Shown here piece after piece: positions 36,381-44,763 of a DNA stretch of 53,851 bases. Within the stretch, counting starts at the first letter, position 1. Every line of letters starts with the position of its first letter. The stretch is from positions 1 through 53,851 of the forward strand of contig JAFAPR010000216.1 in assembly GCA_019247075.1 (NCBI GenBank). The letters run 5' to 3'. Source of the stretch: Solirubrobacterales bacterium (lineage in GTDB: Bacteria > Actinomycetota > Thermoleophilia > Solirubrobacterales > Solirubrobacteraceae). Under the pieces are notes generated by a model, which was not told where the DNA came from, made no database searches, and saw nothing but the letters and a program-made list of their open reading frames with translations. Position numbers and translations under genes: made by a program.

Positions 36381-37349
36381 CTAGGGCCGCCTGATGAAGC
36401 GGAGCGATCCCTCCTCGGCGAGGGCTCTTACGCCGTGAGGGAGGTCGATCGCCGCCTTGCCGCGCTCCGGCAGCGAGAGCAGTTCCTTGAGCCGGCGGGC
36501 GGTACCCGGCGCAGGCTCCCCGGCCGCGTCGTCGGCCAGGCGCTGGACGACCAGACGCGCGAGCGCGGGAGGAAGGGATCGCAGGCGCGCGAGCGGGACG
36601 TCCGCAGTGCCGGCCAGGACGTCAGCGACCAGCTCGTCCAGCACATCAGCTTCCGCGCGGAGGATTTGCGCCAGCGCGAGCACGTTGCGCTCGGCGGCGG
36701 GATGGATCGCGCGCAGCGCCGGCACGAGCGCGGCGCGGATCCGGCTACGGGCGAACTGCTCCTGTTCGTTGGTTTCGTCCTCCCGCCACACCAGTCCGTG
36801 GGTGCGGCAATACGTGGCGGTCTCGGACCGGGTGACGTTCAGCAGCGGCCGCACCAGCCACCGGTGGCGATCCTCGCCGAGCCGGTCGCGCGCGCGCATA
36901 CCGAGCAGGGCCCGGCGGCTGGGCGAGGAGGCGAGCCGGTACAGAATCGTCTCAACCTGGTCCGTGGCGGTGTGGCCCACGGCGATATCGGCGTCGAGAG
37001 TGCGGGCCAGGTCGCCGGCAGCCCGATAGCGGAGCTGGCGCGCCCACGCCTGGAGGTTGCCCTTGTGCTCTGCGGGCGCCCGCTTCACCGCGAGCTCGAC
37101 CCCCAACCGTTCACACAGCCGCTCGCAGTGACGCTGGTCCTCATCACTGCCCGGGCGCAGGCCATAGTTGACGTGCAGCGCGCTCACCGACCCCCGGCCG
37201 GCCACCCGGACCGCCACGTCTAGCAGGCAGACTGAGTCGCGGCCGCCGGAGAGCATCACGAGGACGCGGCGACCGGGAGCGAGCAAACCCTCCGCCGCGA
37301 CCAATCGAAGTACGTCGTCCGGCTCGTCGGCCAGTTCTTCGTGCATCAT
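36381..37349 (-). CDS. tilS: TilS, tRNA(Ile)-lysidine synthase
   Basis: 322 residues. N-type ATP-pyrophosphatase with the PP-loop SGGRDS at 34-39, then LHVNYGLRPGSDEDQRHCE and GHTATDQVETILYRL. It attaches lysine to C34 of tRNA-Ile. Start at the ATG pair 37349/37346 after AAGG. The C-terminal domain is shorter than in E. coli, as in many actinobacteria. First gene of the conserved block; a 32-base palindrome lies in its leader. Confidence 0.94.
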   Translation of the reverse strand: MMHEELADEPDDVLRLVAAEGLLAPGRRVLVMLSGGRDSVCLLDVAVRVAGRGSVSALHVNYGLRPGSDEDQRHCERLCERLGVELAVKRAPAEHKGNLQAWARQLRYRAAGDLARTLDADIAVGHTATDQVETILYRLASSPSRRALLGMRARDRLGEDRHRWLVRPLLNVTRSETATYCRTHGLVWREDETNEQEQFARSRIRAALVPALRAIHPAAERNVLALAQILRAEADVLDELVADVLAGTADVPLARLRSLPPALARLVVQRLADDAAGEPAPGTARRLKELLSLPERGKAAIDLPHGVRALAEEGSLRFIRRP

Positions 37350-37389
37350 TGCGCCTTTGCGGCGTCCCCTGGCATGGGCTGAGCAGTTA

Positions 37390-37421
37390 GGCGGCGGGGT
37401 TCCAGCTGGAGCCCCGCCGCC
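37390..37421. repeat. 32-base near-perfect palindrome upstream of tilS
   Basis: GGCGGCGGGG at 37390-37399 pairs with CCCCGCCGCC at 37412-37421, and the centre TCCAGCTGGA is itself a palindrome; the only non-complementary pair is T/G at 37400/37411. It lies 41-72 bases upstream of tilS in a 260-base divergent gap. It would fold as a very stable hairpin in RNA or a cruciform in DNA. Role unknown. Confidence 0.75.
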
Positions 37422-37617
37422 CGCGGGCGTCACGGCCCGCTCCGTCGGCCGTTGGCGCTCGTCGCCCGGCGGCGGCGCCTCGCGAGCGTTAATCCGACGA
37501 CATCGCGCTGGTGAACCGGCGCGGCCGGCTATACGCACACGCTCCGGCCTGTTGCCATATGTCTGCCCTGTGAGGTCTACTCCGCAGTGAGCTCCCTGTC
37601 AATGGCAATTGTCCGCC

Positions 37618-38346
37618 GTGAGCCCGATAAGGCCATCGCTGACCTCGCCAATTCACATCCATCCGACTGCGCCTCTCGCGGCGCGAGTACTGCTACCTGG
37701 TGATCCCGGTCGAGCGCTGATGCTCGCGCAGACCCTGCTTGACCGACCCCGGATGTTCAACCACAACCGCGGACTCTGGGGCTATACCGGAACGGCTCCC
37801 GACGGAACGCAACTGACAATCCAGAGCAGCGGCATGGGAGGCCCCAGCGCGGCGATCGTGGTTTCCGAATTAGCCCAGCTTGGAGCGCGGAGCATCGTGC
37901 GCGTGGGGACCTGCGGGGCGCTTGACGTCTCGCTTGAGCTTGGCCAGCTCGTGCTCGTCGGCCAGGCCGTGGCCGCCGATGGCACCAGCCGTGCGCTCGG
38001 GGCAGGCGAGCGCGTGCAGGCCGATCCTGGGCTGCTGCGCGCCTTCGCTCGAGCAGGAGCCCCTGCTGCGCAGACCGTAGTCTCCAGCGACCTTTTCTAC
38101 GACCCCAACGCGGGACGCGAGCAGGCTTGGCGCGAGGCTGGCGTGGTGGCGGTCGAGATGGAGTGCGCGACAGTGTTCGCGCTCGCGGCCAGGCTCCGGC
38201 TGACAGCGGCCGGGGTCCTGGTGGTGTCGGATCTGCTGGGGCGCCGGCGGGTGCGCATCACCAAGGACGGTCTGAGAGCCGCGGAACGCCGCATGGGCGA
38301 GCTCACGACGCGCGCCTTCGCGCTGACGGGAGACGGTCCTGGTTGA
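37618..38346 (+). CDS. Nucleoside phosphorylase family protein (PNP/uridine phosphorylase type)
   Basis: 242 residues. VLLPGDPGRALMLAQTLLD matches the phosphate-binding N-terminus, NHNRGLWGYTGT follows, then GMGGPSAAIVVSEL, VGTCGALD, and VVAVEMECATVFALA with the base/ribose glutamate (MEC). VLVVSDLLG supplies the catalytic aspartate. It phosphorolyses purine nucleosides or uridine. TTG 37609 is an in-frame alternative; neither has a ribosome site. Divergent from tilS. Confidence 0.87.
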   Translation: MSPIRPSLTSPIHIHPTAPLAARVLLPGDPGRALMLAQTLLDRPRMFNHNRGLWGYTGTAPDGTQLTIQSSGMGGPSAAIVVSELAQLGARSIVRVGTCGALDVSLELGQLVLVGQAVAADGTSRALGAGERVQADPGLLRAFARAGAPAAQTVVSSDLFYDPNAGREQAWREAGVVAVEMECATVFALAARLRLTAAGVLVVSDLLGRRRVRITKDGLRAAERRMGELTTRAFALTGDGPG

Positions 38347-38349
38347 GCG

Positions 38350-38763
38350 CTACGGCTGGGAGCCGAGGGGCTTGTCGGTGGCCAGCGCGGACTCGACCCG
38401 TGCGAGCGCAGCCTCCAGGGCGTCCAGGCGCACCTCGACCGTGGGTATACCGCGCTCGCTTTCGCCAAGTTGGTCCAACCTATCGGTCCGCTGCTCGAGG
38501 CGGTCGAGCCCGTCCTCGACGGCCTCGAGCCGCTGGGAGACGTTGCGCAGGCGCCGGGTGATGCGACCGAGATCGCCGGCGGAGGGAAGGTTGAGCGCGG
38601 AGAGAGCGAGTTCCTGGGCTCGCATCGCCCGCTCCCTGGTCTCGAATGCCGCGGACAGCGCGCCCGTTACCACGGAGCTTTCGAGCAGTTCCTGTGCGAG
38701 CTTGCCAATCGCTTCCTCGCCCTGGCTGACGACCCGCTCGTGTAGGGGCTTGTCCGCATCCAT
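38350..38763 (-). CDS. Coiled-coil protein of unknown function
   Basis: 137 residues, almost entirely helical with heptad-like pattern (RLEAVEDGLDRLEQRTDRLDQLGESE; VEVRLDALEAALARVESALA). Charged and without membrane segments. It recalls phasin-like or cell-division coiled coils but no family is recognised. ATG 38763. Convergent with the phosphorylase (three-base gap) and divergent from the next gene by only 18 bases. Confidence 0.65.
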   Translation of the reverse strand: MDADKPLHERVVSQGEEAIGKLAQELLESSVVTGALSAAFETRERAMRAQELALSALNLPSAGDLGRITRRLRNVSQRLEAVEDGLDRLEQRTDRLDQLGESERGIPTVEVRLDALEAALARVESALATDKPLGSQP

Positions 38764-38781
38764 CGGGGCAACTGTAGCTGT

Positions 38782-39723
38782 ATGGCGAGGTGCTTTGTCG
38801 AGCGGGCTTCGGATCAACGCTCGTCTCTCTCGGGTTCGGGGATCGCGTTGGCCGTGAGCGCAGGACCGCGGCTATTTCGCTTCGCACAGGTCGAGTATCC
38901 GTGGCCGCTGGGACCGCCAGACGGCCGCTACTTACTGCGCAGGCCAGATGACTCCGAGCGCGCTGAGCCCACTCACGTGCTCGTGTTCGCGACCCTTGCG
39001 GCCCCCGAGCGCCGGCGCCTGCTCCGCGGGCGCCCAAAGCGCAGGGCTGCGCCCGAGCCGGACCCCGCGCCGGTGCCGACTGGCCGGGCAACGGTGATTG
39101 ACGTGGGCAGGCCCTTCCCTGACGAAGACGAGGCCGGGCGGTGGCTGGCCCGGGCCGGTGAGCCCGACCTGGAGGCCGGCATCGCGGTGCTCAACAGCGC
39201 GCTGCACGCTTTCAGGTTGGTCAGCGCCGACCCCTATCTCCGTCCGGTCGGCCGCCGCCACGCGCTGGTCGCGCGGCTCGGGTTCGGCGCTGGCGAGCAG
39301 GTCGCGGATGGGCACTGGACGCAGGCACGAGAGTTGATCGCGGCCAGCAGGCGGCAACGTCGCGCCAGCGCCCTCCAGCCGCAGGCCCGCCTGGCCGCGG
39401 TGCTGGGCGGCCGCGAGCCGCTACTCGTGAGCGAAGAGCTCGCGCTGAGGGCGCGAGTCGACCTCGACCAGGGTCGCGAGCGGGAAGCAGCATTGCAGCT
39501 GCAGGTGGCGCTCGACGCGGCGCTTGCCGAGCTGCAGCTCGACCCGGTCGCGGCCACGATGTCCCAGAGGTTGGACGAGCTGCGCGCGCAGCGCGAAGCG
39601 GTTGCCGGTGCCGCCCAGTCGGCTCTCGCTGGACCGCTTGAGCCACCCGACCGGGAGACCGTCGCCTTCACGCTTGGCCGCATCGAGGCGGCACTCAGGG
39701 CCAGGGCGCTGGCACAGGCATAG
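38782..39723 (+). CDS. Hypothetical protein
   Basis: 313 residues, no recognised domain. The N-terminal third (ALAVSAGPRLFRFAQVEYPWPLGPPDGRYLLR ... THVLVFATL) looks globular, with an Arg/Pro-rich linker around 78-100. The rest is alpha-helical with charged heptads (AALQLQVALDAALAELQ). A conserved actinobacterial protein seems likely. ATG 38782. The 18-base gap from the divergent gene means their promoters must overlap coding or each other. Confidence 0.6.
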   Translation: MARCFVERASDQRSSLSGSGIALAVSAGPRLFRFAQVEYPWPLGPPDGRYLLRRPDDSERAEPTHVLVFATLAAPERRRLLRGRPKRRAAPEPDPAPVPTGRATVIDVGRPFPDEDEAGRWLARAGEPDLEAGIAVLNSALHAFRLVSADPYLRPVGRRHALVARLGFGAGEQVADGHWTQARELIAASRRQRRASALQPQARLAAVLGGREPLLVSEELALRARVDLDQGREREAALQLQVALDAALAELQLDPVAATMSQRLDELRAQREAVAGAAQSALAGPLEPPDRETVAFTLGRIEAALRARALAQA

Positions 39724-39858
39724 GTAAGCGTTCCCGCTCACTCGCTAAGTGGCCCCATAAGGAGATTCGGCCAGATCTCCCGATGTATCCGGAGGCGGCT
39801 TAGCCAAGAATGGTCGACAGGTCAGAAGAGACGCAACTTTCCAGACAAGGAGGCAGAC

Positions 39859-40053
39859 ATGACCACCACCAAGTCTCGCGCGATTCGCATGGCCCGAGGG
39901 TTCAAGCGCGCCTGGAGGGACATGGATTACGCGCAGCGGCGCATGCTCGAGATCAGGCTGGGGATGCCCTTGGAGGAGCTCAGGGTCCGCGAACCCGCGC
40001 GGAGCCAGATCGACGAGCTCGAGTCGCTTTTCCGGCGCAGCCCCGGTAGCTAG
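39859..40053 (+). CDS. Small basic protein with strong ribosome site
   Basis: 64 residues, basic at the start (MTTTKSRAIRMARGFKRAWR), then a helical part (YAQRRMLEIRLGMPLEELRV). Strong AAGGAGG lies seven to eight bases upstream of the ATG, which supports expression. Followed at once by a terminator-like hairpin, so it is probably a monocistronic unit. No family recognised. Confidence 0.65.
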   Translation: MTTTKSRAIRMARGFKRAWRDMDYAQRRMLEIRLGMPLEELRVREPARSQIDELESLFRRSPGS

Positions 40054-40059
40054 AAAGAG

Positions 40060-40092
40060 CGGCGGAGACCACCTTCGGCGGGGTCTCCGCCG
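40060..40092 (+). terminator. Hairpin after the small protein gene
   Basis: Stem CGGCGGAGACC (40060-40070) pairs with GGTCTCCGCCG (40082-40092) over 11 perfect base pairs, loop 11 bases. No U-run follows, so it is a hairpin-only terminator candidate, common in high-GC genomes. Confidence 0.6.
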
Positions 40093-40126
40093 GGCCCCGG
40101 GGCCAGACTTTGCGCGACCGGAGATG

Positions 40127-40155
40127 TTCACGGCCGCCGCCCGGCGAGGTATGAT
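40127..40155 (+). promoter_or_regulatory. Sigma-70-like promoter of the APC permease
   Basis: TTCACG (40127-40132) and TATGAT (40150-40155) are spaced by 17 bases. This is one of the best -35/-10 pairs in the window. It would start RNA about 33 bases before the permease ATG. Confidence 0.6.
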
Positions 40156-40194
40156 CGGCGCCCCAACCATCGTCCACTCGAGGAGGGGAAGCCG

Positions 40195-41934
40195 ATGTCG
40201 ACAGGAGTCTCGGCGGCGCAGCAGGCGGCAGAACCAGTTCTGGAAGCCGATCGCCTGGACCGAGGAGTTGGATTCCTAGGACTGTTGTGGGCGTCAGAGG
40301 GCTCGATCATCGGGTCCGGCTGGCTGTTCGGTGCGCTGACGGCCGCCGCGATCGCCGGTCCCTCGGCGATCATCGGCTGGGGACTGGGCTCGGTGATCAT
40401 TCTGCTGCTGGCCCTAATCCACGCCGAACTGGGCCCGCTCTTCCCGGTCAGCGGTGGCACCAGCCGCTTTCCGCACTACGCCTTCGGCAGCTTCGCCGGG
40501 GCAACGTTCGGCTGGATGTCCTATCTACAGGCGGCCACGGTGGCGCCGATCGAGGTGCTGGCCGCGATCCAGTACCTGTCGCTCGCGAGCTTCGCGCACG
40601 GCTGGTACAACTCGGGTAAGGGGACCCTCAGCGGGACCGGCATCATCGCCGCGGTCGTGCTGATGGCGATCTTTGTCGCCATCAACCTGATTGGCATCCG
40701 TTGGCTGGCGCGGGTCAACAACGCCGCCACGTGGTGGAAGGTGCTCATTCCGATCCTGGTGATCATCGTGTTGATGGTCAGCAACTTCCACAGCCAAAAC
40801 TTTGGCCATGCCGCCGGTGGCTTCTTCCCGGTCAAGGGCGACGTGGTAAAGCCGATTCTGTTGACGCTGCCGGCCGGGATCGTGTTCGCGCTGCTGGGCT
40901 TCGAACAGGCAGTTCAGCTCGGCGGCGAGGCCGCGAACCCCAAGCGCGACCTCGCCCGTGCGGTCATCGGCTCGATGATCCTTGGCGCGATCATCTACAT
41001 TCTCGTCCAGGTCGCCTTCATCGGCGCGATGAAGCCAAGCCTGTTGGCCTCGCAGCATGGCTGGCTCAACATGGGAGCGACCAACACCAACCCGCAGGTG
41101 GTGAACGTCAACAAGGGGCCGTTCTGGACCGTCGCCACCCTCGCCGGTATCGCCTGGCTCGCCACGCTGTTGCGGATCGATGCTGTAGTCTCCCCCAGCG
41201 GCACCGGGCTGATCTACCTGACGTCATCCTCGCGGTTGAGCTTCGGGCTGAGCAAGAACGGCTCTGTCCCCAGTGCGTTCGAGAAGACCGACAGCCGCAC
41301 GCGGGTGCCGGTGTTCGGGCTGATCGTCTGCGCGATCATCGGCCTGCTGTTCCTGCTGCCGTTCCCGAGCTGGGCGAAGCTCGTCGGCGTCGTGACCGAT
41401 GCCTCGGTGCTGATGTATGCGGGCGCGCCTCTGGCGTTGGGGGCGCTGCGCAAAACGAAGGCCGACCTTCCGCGCATCTACCGGTTGCCGTGGGCACCGG
41501 TGCTGGCGCCGCTGGGATTCATTGCTGCGAACCTGGTCGTCTACTGGACCGGCTGGCAGATCTACTCGACGCTGATGATCGCGATGCTCATCGGCTATGC
41601 GCTGATGGCGCTTTCGTACGCACTCCATCTCAACCCCAACCGGCCCGAGATCGACTGGAAGGCGGCCTGGTGGATCTTCCCTTACCTGATCGGGATGGGA
41701 TTGATCTCGTACTTCGGTCAGTTCCCCACCCCGGCGGGGGGAATCCTCGACGGCGTCGGGGTCTTCAAGACGGTTCTCGTCGGCCCCAACTTCGACATTC
41801 CGTTCTACGTGGATTTGGCCGTGGTCGCGGCTTTCAGCCTGGCGATCTACTACGCGGCGATCCACCTCCGGCTGCCCGAGCGCAAGGTCGATAAGTACGT
41901 CGAAGAGGTGTATCCGCCGCCTGTGACCGAGTAG
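40195..41934 (+). CDS. APC-superfamily amino acid permease
   Basis: 579 residues with 12-14 hydrophobic helices. The first (FLGLLWASEGSIIGSGWLFG) carries the unwound GSGW motif of APC transporters, and ISG-type PVSGGTSRFPHYAFG follows. FEQAVQLGGEAANPKRDLARAV is the TM6-TM7 loop typical of the family. ATG 40195 follows GAGGAGGGG at good distance. Substrate not determinable; an amino acid or amine is likely. Confidence 0.9.
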   Translation: MSTGVSAAQQAAEPVLEADRLDRGVGFLGLLWASEGSIIGSGWLFGALTAAAIAGPSAIIGWGLGSVIILLLALIHAELGPLFPVSGGTSRFPHYAFGSFAGATFGWMSYLQAATVAPIEVLAAIQYLSLASFAHGWYNSGKGTLSGTGIIAAVVLMAIFVAINLIGIRWLARVNNAATWWKVLIPILVIIVLMVSNFHSQNFGHAAGGFFPVKGDVVKPILLTLPAGIVFALLGFEQAVQLGGEAANPKRDLARAVIGSMILGAIIYILVQVAFIGAMKPSLLASQHGWLNMGATNTNPQVVNVNKGPFWTVATLAGIAWLATLLRIDAVVSPSGTGLIYLTSSSRLSFGLSKNGSVPSAFEKTDSRTRVPVFGLIVCAIIGLLFLLPFPSWAKLVGVVTDASVLMYAGAPLALGALRKTKADLPRIYRLPWAPVLAPLGFIAANLVVYWTGWQIYSTLMIAMLIGYALMALSYALHLNPNRPEIDWKAAWWIFPYLIGMGLISYFGQFPTPAGGILDGVGVFKTVLVGPNFDIPFYVDLAVVAAFSLAIYYAAIHLRLPERKVDKYVEEVYPPPVTE

Positions 41935-41943
41935 TCGAGGTCC

Positions 41944-42726
41944 TCATTGGCCGGCGCATAGCTCGAGCTCGGCGACCAGCGCCTCGAGCTCATCTACGAC
42001 GTCGCCGTCGAGCCGCACGGCGGCGCGCTGGTCGAGCGGGGTCGGCCCGCGCGTGAGGATCGCGATCTGGCCGCCCCGGGCCAGCGTTCGCAAGGGGAGC
42101 TCGGCGACCGGGTAGACCTCGAGCGAGGAGCCGATGCACAACATCAGCTCGGCTTCCTCGGCCAATCGCTGCGCGCGCTCGAGCGCCCTCACGGGGAGGT
42201 ACTCGCCGAACAGCACGACGTCGGGCTTGAGCGGCCGGCCGCAGTCACACCGAGGGACGCCCCGCGGATCGGCGGCCTGGCGCGTGCGCACCTGATGGAG
42301 CGGATGTGACGCCCCGCACCGCTGGCAGGAAGAGTGGGCGATGGTCCCGTGGACCTCGACCAGCTCGCGCGTGCCCGCGCGGCCGTGAAGGCCGTCGATG
42401 TTCTGCGTGATCACCGCGCGCAAGAGGCCTACCTGCTCGAGCAGGGCGAGCAGCTCGTGTGCCCTGTTGGGCTGCTTGTCGCGGAGAGCCTCGAAACGGG
42501 CGCCGTAGAAGCCCCAGAACCGTTCGGGCTCGCGGCGGAAGACGTCGATGTGCGCCACTTCCATCGGATCGACGCGCTCCCAGAGGCCGGTTTTCGGCGA
42601 GCGGAAGTCGGGAATCCCCGAGGGCACCGAGATCCCTGCGCCGGTCAGCGCGACCGTCCTGCCCGAGGCGAGGATCAACCTGGCCAGATGGCCCACAGGG
42701 CCGCGGCGCCGGACGGCGGTCGTCAT
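41944..42726 (-). CDS. Sir2-family NAD-dependent protein deacylase
   Basis: 260 residues. NAD-binding GAGIS and GIPDFRSP near 30-45, catalytic TQNIDGLH and the histidine in VEVHG, then a four-cysteine zinc ribbon (CQRCG ... CDCG) and GEYLP, followed by IGSSLEVYPVAELP. It removes acyl groups from lysines. ATG 42726 overlaps the stop of the chimeric gene (ATGA). Convergent with the permease. Confidence 0.93.
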   Translation of the reverse strand: MTTAVRRRGPVGHLARLILASGRTVALTGAGISVPSGIPDFRSPKTGLWERVDPMEVAHIDVFRREPERFWGFYGARFEALRDKQPNRAHELLALLEQVGLLRAVITQNIDGLHGRAGTRELVEVHGTIAHSSCQRCGASHPLHQVRTRQAADPRGVPRCDCGRPLKPDVVLFGEYLPVRALERAQRLAEEAELMLCIGSSLEVYPVAELPLRTLARGGQIAILTRGPTPLDQRAAVRLDGDVVDELEALVAELELCAGQ

Positions 42727-43190
42727 CGTCCACTGAAGCGAGCTGTCCGCTTCTCGAGGAACGCCCCGATCCCTTCGCGGGCGTCCTTGGAGCCGAACAC
42801 CTCGGCGAATGCCTCCTGCTCGGCCTCGATCCCGGCATCGAGTCCTTGGGCGGCCGAGACACGCTTGATCTGCTGCACCGCCAGCGGCGCCTGACCGGCG
42901 AGCCTCCGTGCCCACAGAAGCGCCGTGTCGAGCAGCTCGTGATCCCTGACGACGCGGTGAGCGAGGCCCAGCTCGTAGGCGGTCTGGGCGGAGATCGACT
43001 CGCCCGTCAGGTTCATCTCGCCCGCCTCGACGCGGCTGCGCCATAGCGAACGGGCCCTCTGAATTCCCCGCTCGACGTACCGCTGCTCGATGTCCTTTAG
43101 GACCACGGGGATGTCCGCGTTCGCGATCGCCTGTGCGATCTCGCCGCCCATGGTGCCGGCACCAACCACCGCGGCCTTGGACACGAACAT
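42723..43190 (-). CDS. Chimeric remnant: start of hydroxyacyl-CoA dehydrogenase joined to end of enoyl-CoA hydratase
   Basis: 155 residues in one open frame. Residues 1-58 are the NAD-binding beginning of a 3-hydroxyacyl-CoA dehydrogenase (AAVVGAGTMGGEIAQAIANA ... RSLWRSRVEAGEM). Residues 60-155 are the last third of an enoyl-CoA hydratase (NLTGESISAQTAYELGLAHRVV ... GIGAFLEKRTARF). Everything between is missing, including the dehydrogenase His/Glu pair and the hydratase glutamates. FadN-type enzymes have this domain order at ~700-800 residues, so an in-frame deletion is likely. Direct repeats CTCGCCCG at 42999-43006 and 43017-43024 flank the joint. Probably inactive. Confidence 0.75.
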   Translation of the reverse strand: MFVSKAAVVGAGTMGGEIAQAIANADIPVVLKDIEQRYVERGIQRARSLWRSRVEAGEMNLTGESISAQTAYELGLAHRVVRDHELLDTALLWARRLAGQAPLAVQQIKRVSAAQGLDAGIEAEQEAFAEVFGSKDAREGIGAFLEKRTARFSGR

Positions 43191-43199
43191 CGCTCTACG

Positions 43200-43658
43200 C
43201 TACCTGACGCTTGGCCGGCGGGATGCCTGGAGCTCGGCGCCGAACCGCGACAGCGTTTGCTCGAGCGACTGGGTCATCGCGCGGCGGATGAAGAGCAGAT
43301 CGACAAGCGCCAGCAGCGGCGAGCGGCGCTTGAGCTCATAGGCGAGGCGCAGCGTCACCGCGACGTCTCCGTTCCGTGGCACGAAGGCGACCGTCTGCCT
43401 TCCCCTGATGGAGTCGTCCTCGACCTCGACCGTCTGGCCAACCAGGGGCTCGAAGCTGACCACCCGCTCGACCACCACTCCGCGGCCGGCGGGCCCCGAC
43501 TCCCAGCGCACCTGCCCGGCCTCCGGCCAGGCCTCGCTTGCGCTGTGCACGTAGGCGAGCCCGGCCACCCACCGCGGCCAGCGCTCGACGTCGTACCAGA
43601 CCGCCGCCGCCTCGTGCACCGCTCCGGGGAAATCGCCCGCGGCTTGGACCACTCGCAT
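43200..43658 (-). CDS. SRPBCC-family (START-like) protein
   Basis: 152 residues. VWYDVERWPRWVAGLAYVHSA is the typical first helix-strand of polyketide-cyclase/START-like proteins (D..RWP.W), then alternating strands (VVERVVSFEPLVGQTVEVEDD) and a long C-terminal helix (FIRRAMTQSLEQTLSRFGAEL). Binds a hydrophobic ligand in known members. ATG 43658. Divergent from the ABC transporter genes. Confidence 0.8.
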   Translation of the reverse strand: MRVVQAAGDFPGAVHEAAAVWYDVERWPRWVAGLAYVHSASEAWPEAGQVRWESGPAGRGVVVERVVSFEPLVGQTVEVEDDSIRGRQTVAFVPRNGDVAVTLRLAYELKRRSPLLALVDLLFIRRAMTQSLEQTLSRFGAELQASRRPSVR

Positions 43659-43749
43659 GGCGAGTAATTTTCACTAAAGAGCGCCAGATGTCCTGGGCCT
43701 CTCCCGCGAGCTTCGGCAACCCTCAGACAGCGTATTATTTGTGACGCGA

Positions 43750-44763
43750 ATGATTTCGCCCACCGACGGCAACGACGCACGACCGGCGATCGCCGTCCAC
43801 GCCTTGGCCAAGGACTACGGGGAGGTCCACGCAGTGCGCGGCGTCGACTTCGATGTCGCGCCGGGCGAGGTTTTCGGGTTTCTCGGCCCCAACGGGGCCG
43901 GGAAGACGACCACCATCAACATGCTCTGCACGCTCACCAAACCGACGAGCGGGTGGGCCACGGTCGCGGGACACGACGTGGTGCGCGAGCGCGACGACGT
44001 GCGGCGAAACATTGGGCTGGTGTTCCAGGACCCCACGCTCGACAGCTACCTCACCGGCGCCCAGAACCTCAAGCTGCACGCCGAGCTCTATGGCGTGCGG
44101 TCGGACCTGGTGAAGCCGCGGATGGAGCAGGTGCTTCGCATGGTGGGGCTGTGGGAGCGCCGCGACACCAAGGTGATGACTTTCTCGGGCGGCATGCGGC
44201 GCCGGCTCGAGATCGCGCGGGGGCTGATGCATTCGCCTCGTGTGCTGTTCCTCGACGAGCCCACGATCGGGCTTGACCCACAGACCCGGCGCTCGATCTG
44301 GAGCTATATCCGTCAGCTCAAGGAGCAGGAGGAGATCACGATCTTCATGACCACGCACTATATGGACGAGGCCGAGTGGTGCGAGCGGATCGCGATTATG
44401 GACCACGGCGAGATCGTCGCGCTGGATGCTCCCGAAACGCTGAAGGCAGAAGTGGGGACCGATCGCGTCACGATTCACACCGCCGACGACAGTGCGGCCA
44501 TCGTCGCGCTGGAGCAACGGTTCGGGATCGAGGGCCGCGTCTCGGAGGGGGCGCTCACGTTCGGAGTCGCCGCGGGCGAGGAGTTTGTGCCGCGGCTGTT
44601 CGCGGAGCTGGGCGTCAGCATCCGCTCGGTCCACGTCTCCCGCCCCACACTCGACGACGTGTTCATGTCCTTCACCGGCTCGACCATTCGCGACGCGGAG
44701 GAGGACCACGCCAAGCATCGCAACCGGGTGATGATGCAGGTGATGAGCGGGATGCGCCGATGA
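43750..44763 (+). CDS. ABC exporter ATP-binding protein (DrrA type)
   Basis: 337 residues. Walker A LGPNGAGKTT, signature FSGGMRRRLEIARGL, Walker B VLFLDEPTIGLDPQ and H-loop MTTHYMDEAE, in the order of the DrrA/NodI family, followed by the C-terminal domain of that family (DDVFMSFTGSTIR). TATTAT at 43733-43738 is a likely -10, which would start RNA close to ATG 43750, so the message may be leaderless; GTG 43741 is in frame but too close to the -10. Stop overlaps the permease (ATGA). Confidence 0.92.
   Translation: MISPTDGNDARPAIAVHALAKDYGEVHAVRGVDFDVAPGEVFGFLGPNGAGKTTTINMLCTLTKPTSGWATVAGHDVVRERDDVRRNIGLVFQDPTLDSYLTGAQNLKLHAELYGVRSDLVKPRMEQVLRMVGLWERRDTKVMTFSGGMRRRLEIARGLMHSPRVLFLDEPTIGLDPQTRRSIWSYIRQLKEQEEITIFMTTHYMDEAEWCERIAIMDHGEIVALDAPETLKAEVGTDRVTIHTADDSAAIVALEQRFGIEGRVSEGALTFGVAAGEEFVPRLFAELGVSIRSVHVSRPTLDDVFMSFTGSTIRDAEEDHAKHRNRVMMQVMSGMRR

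Noticed and set aside
39761-39780. GGAGAT/ATCTCC hairpin before the small basic protein
   Set aside because: Six base pairs only; could be chance.
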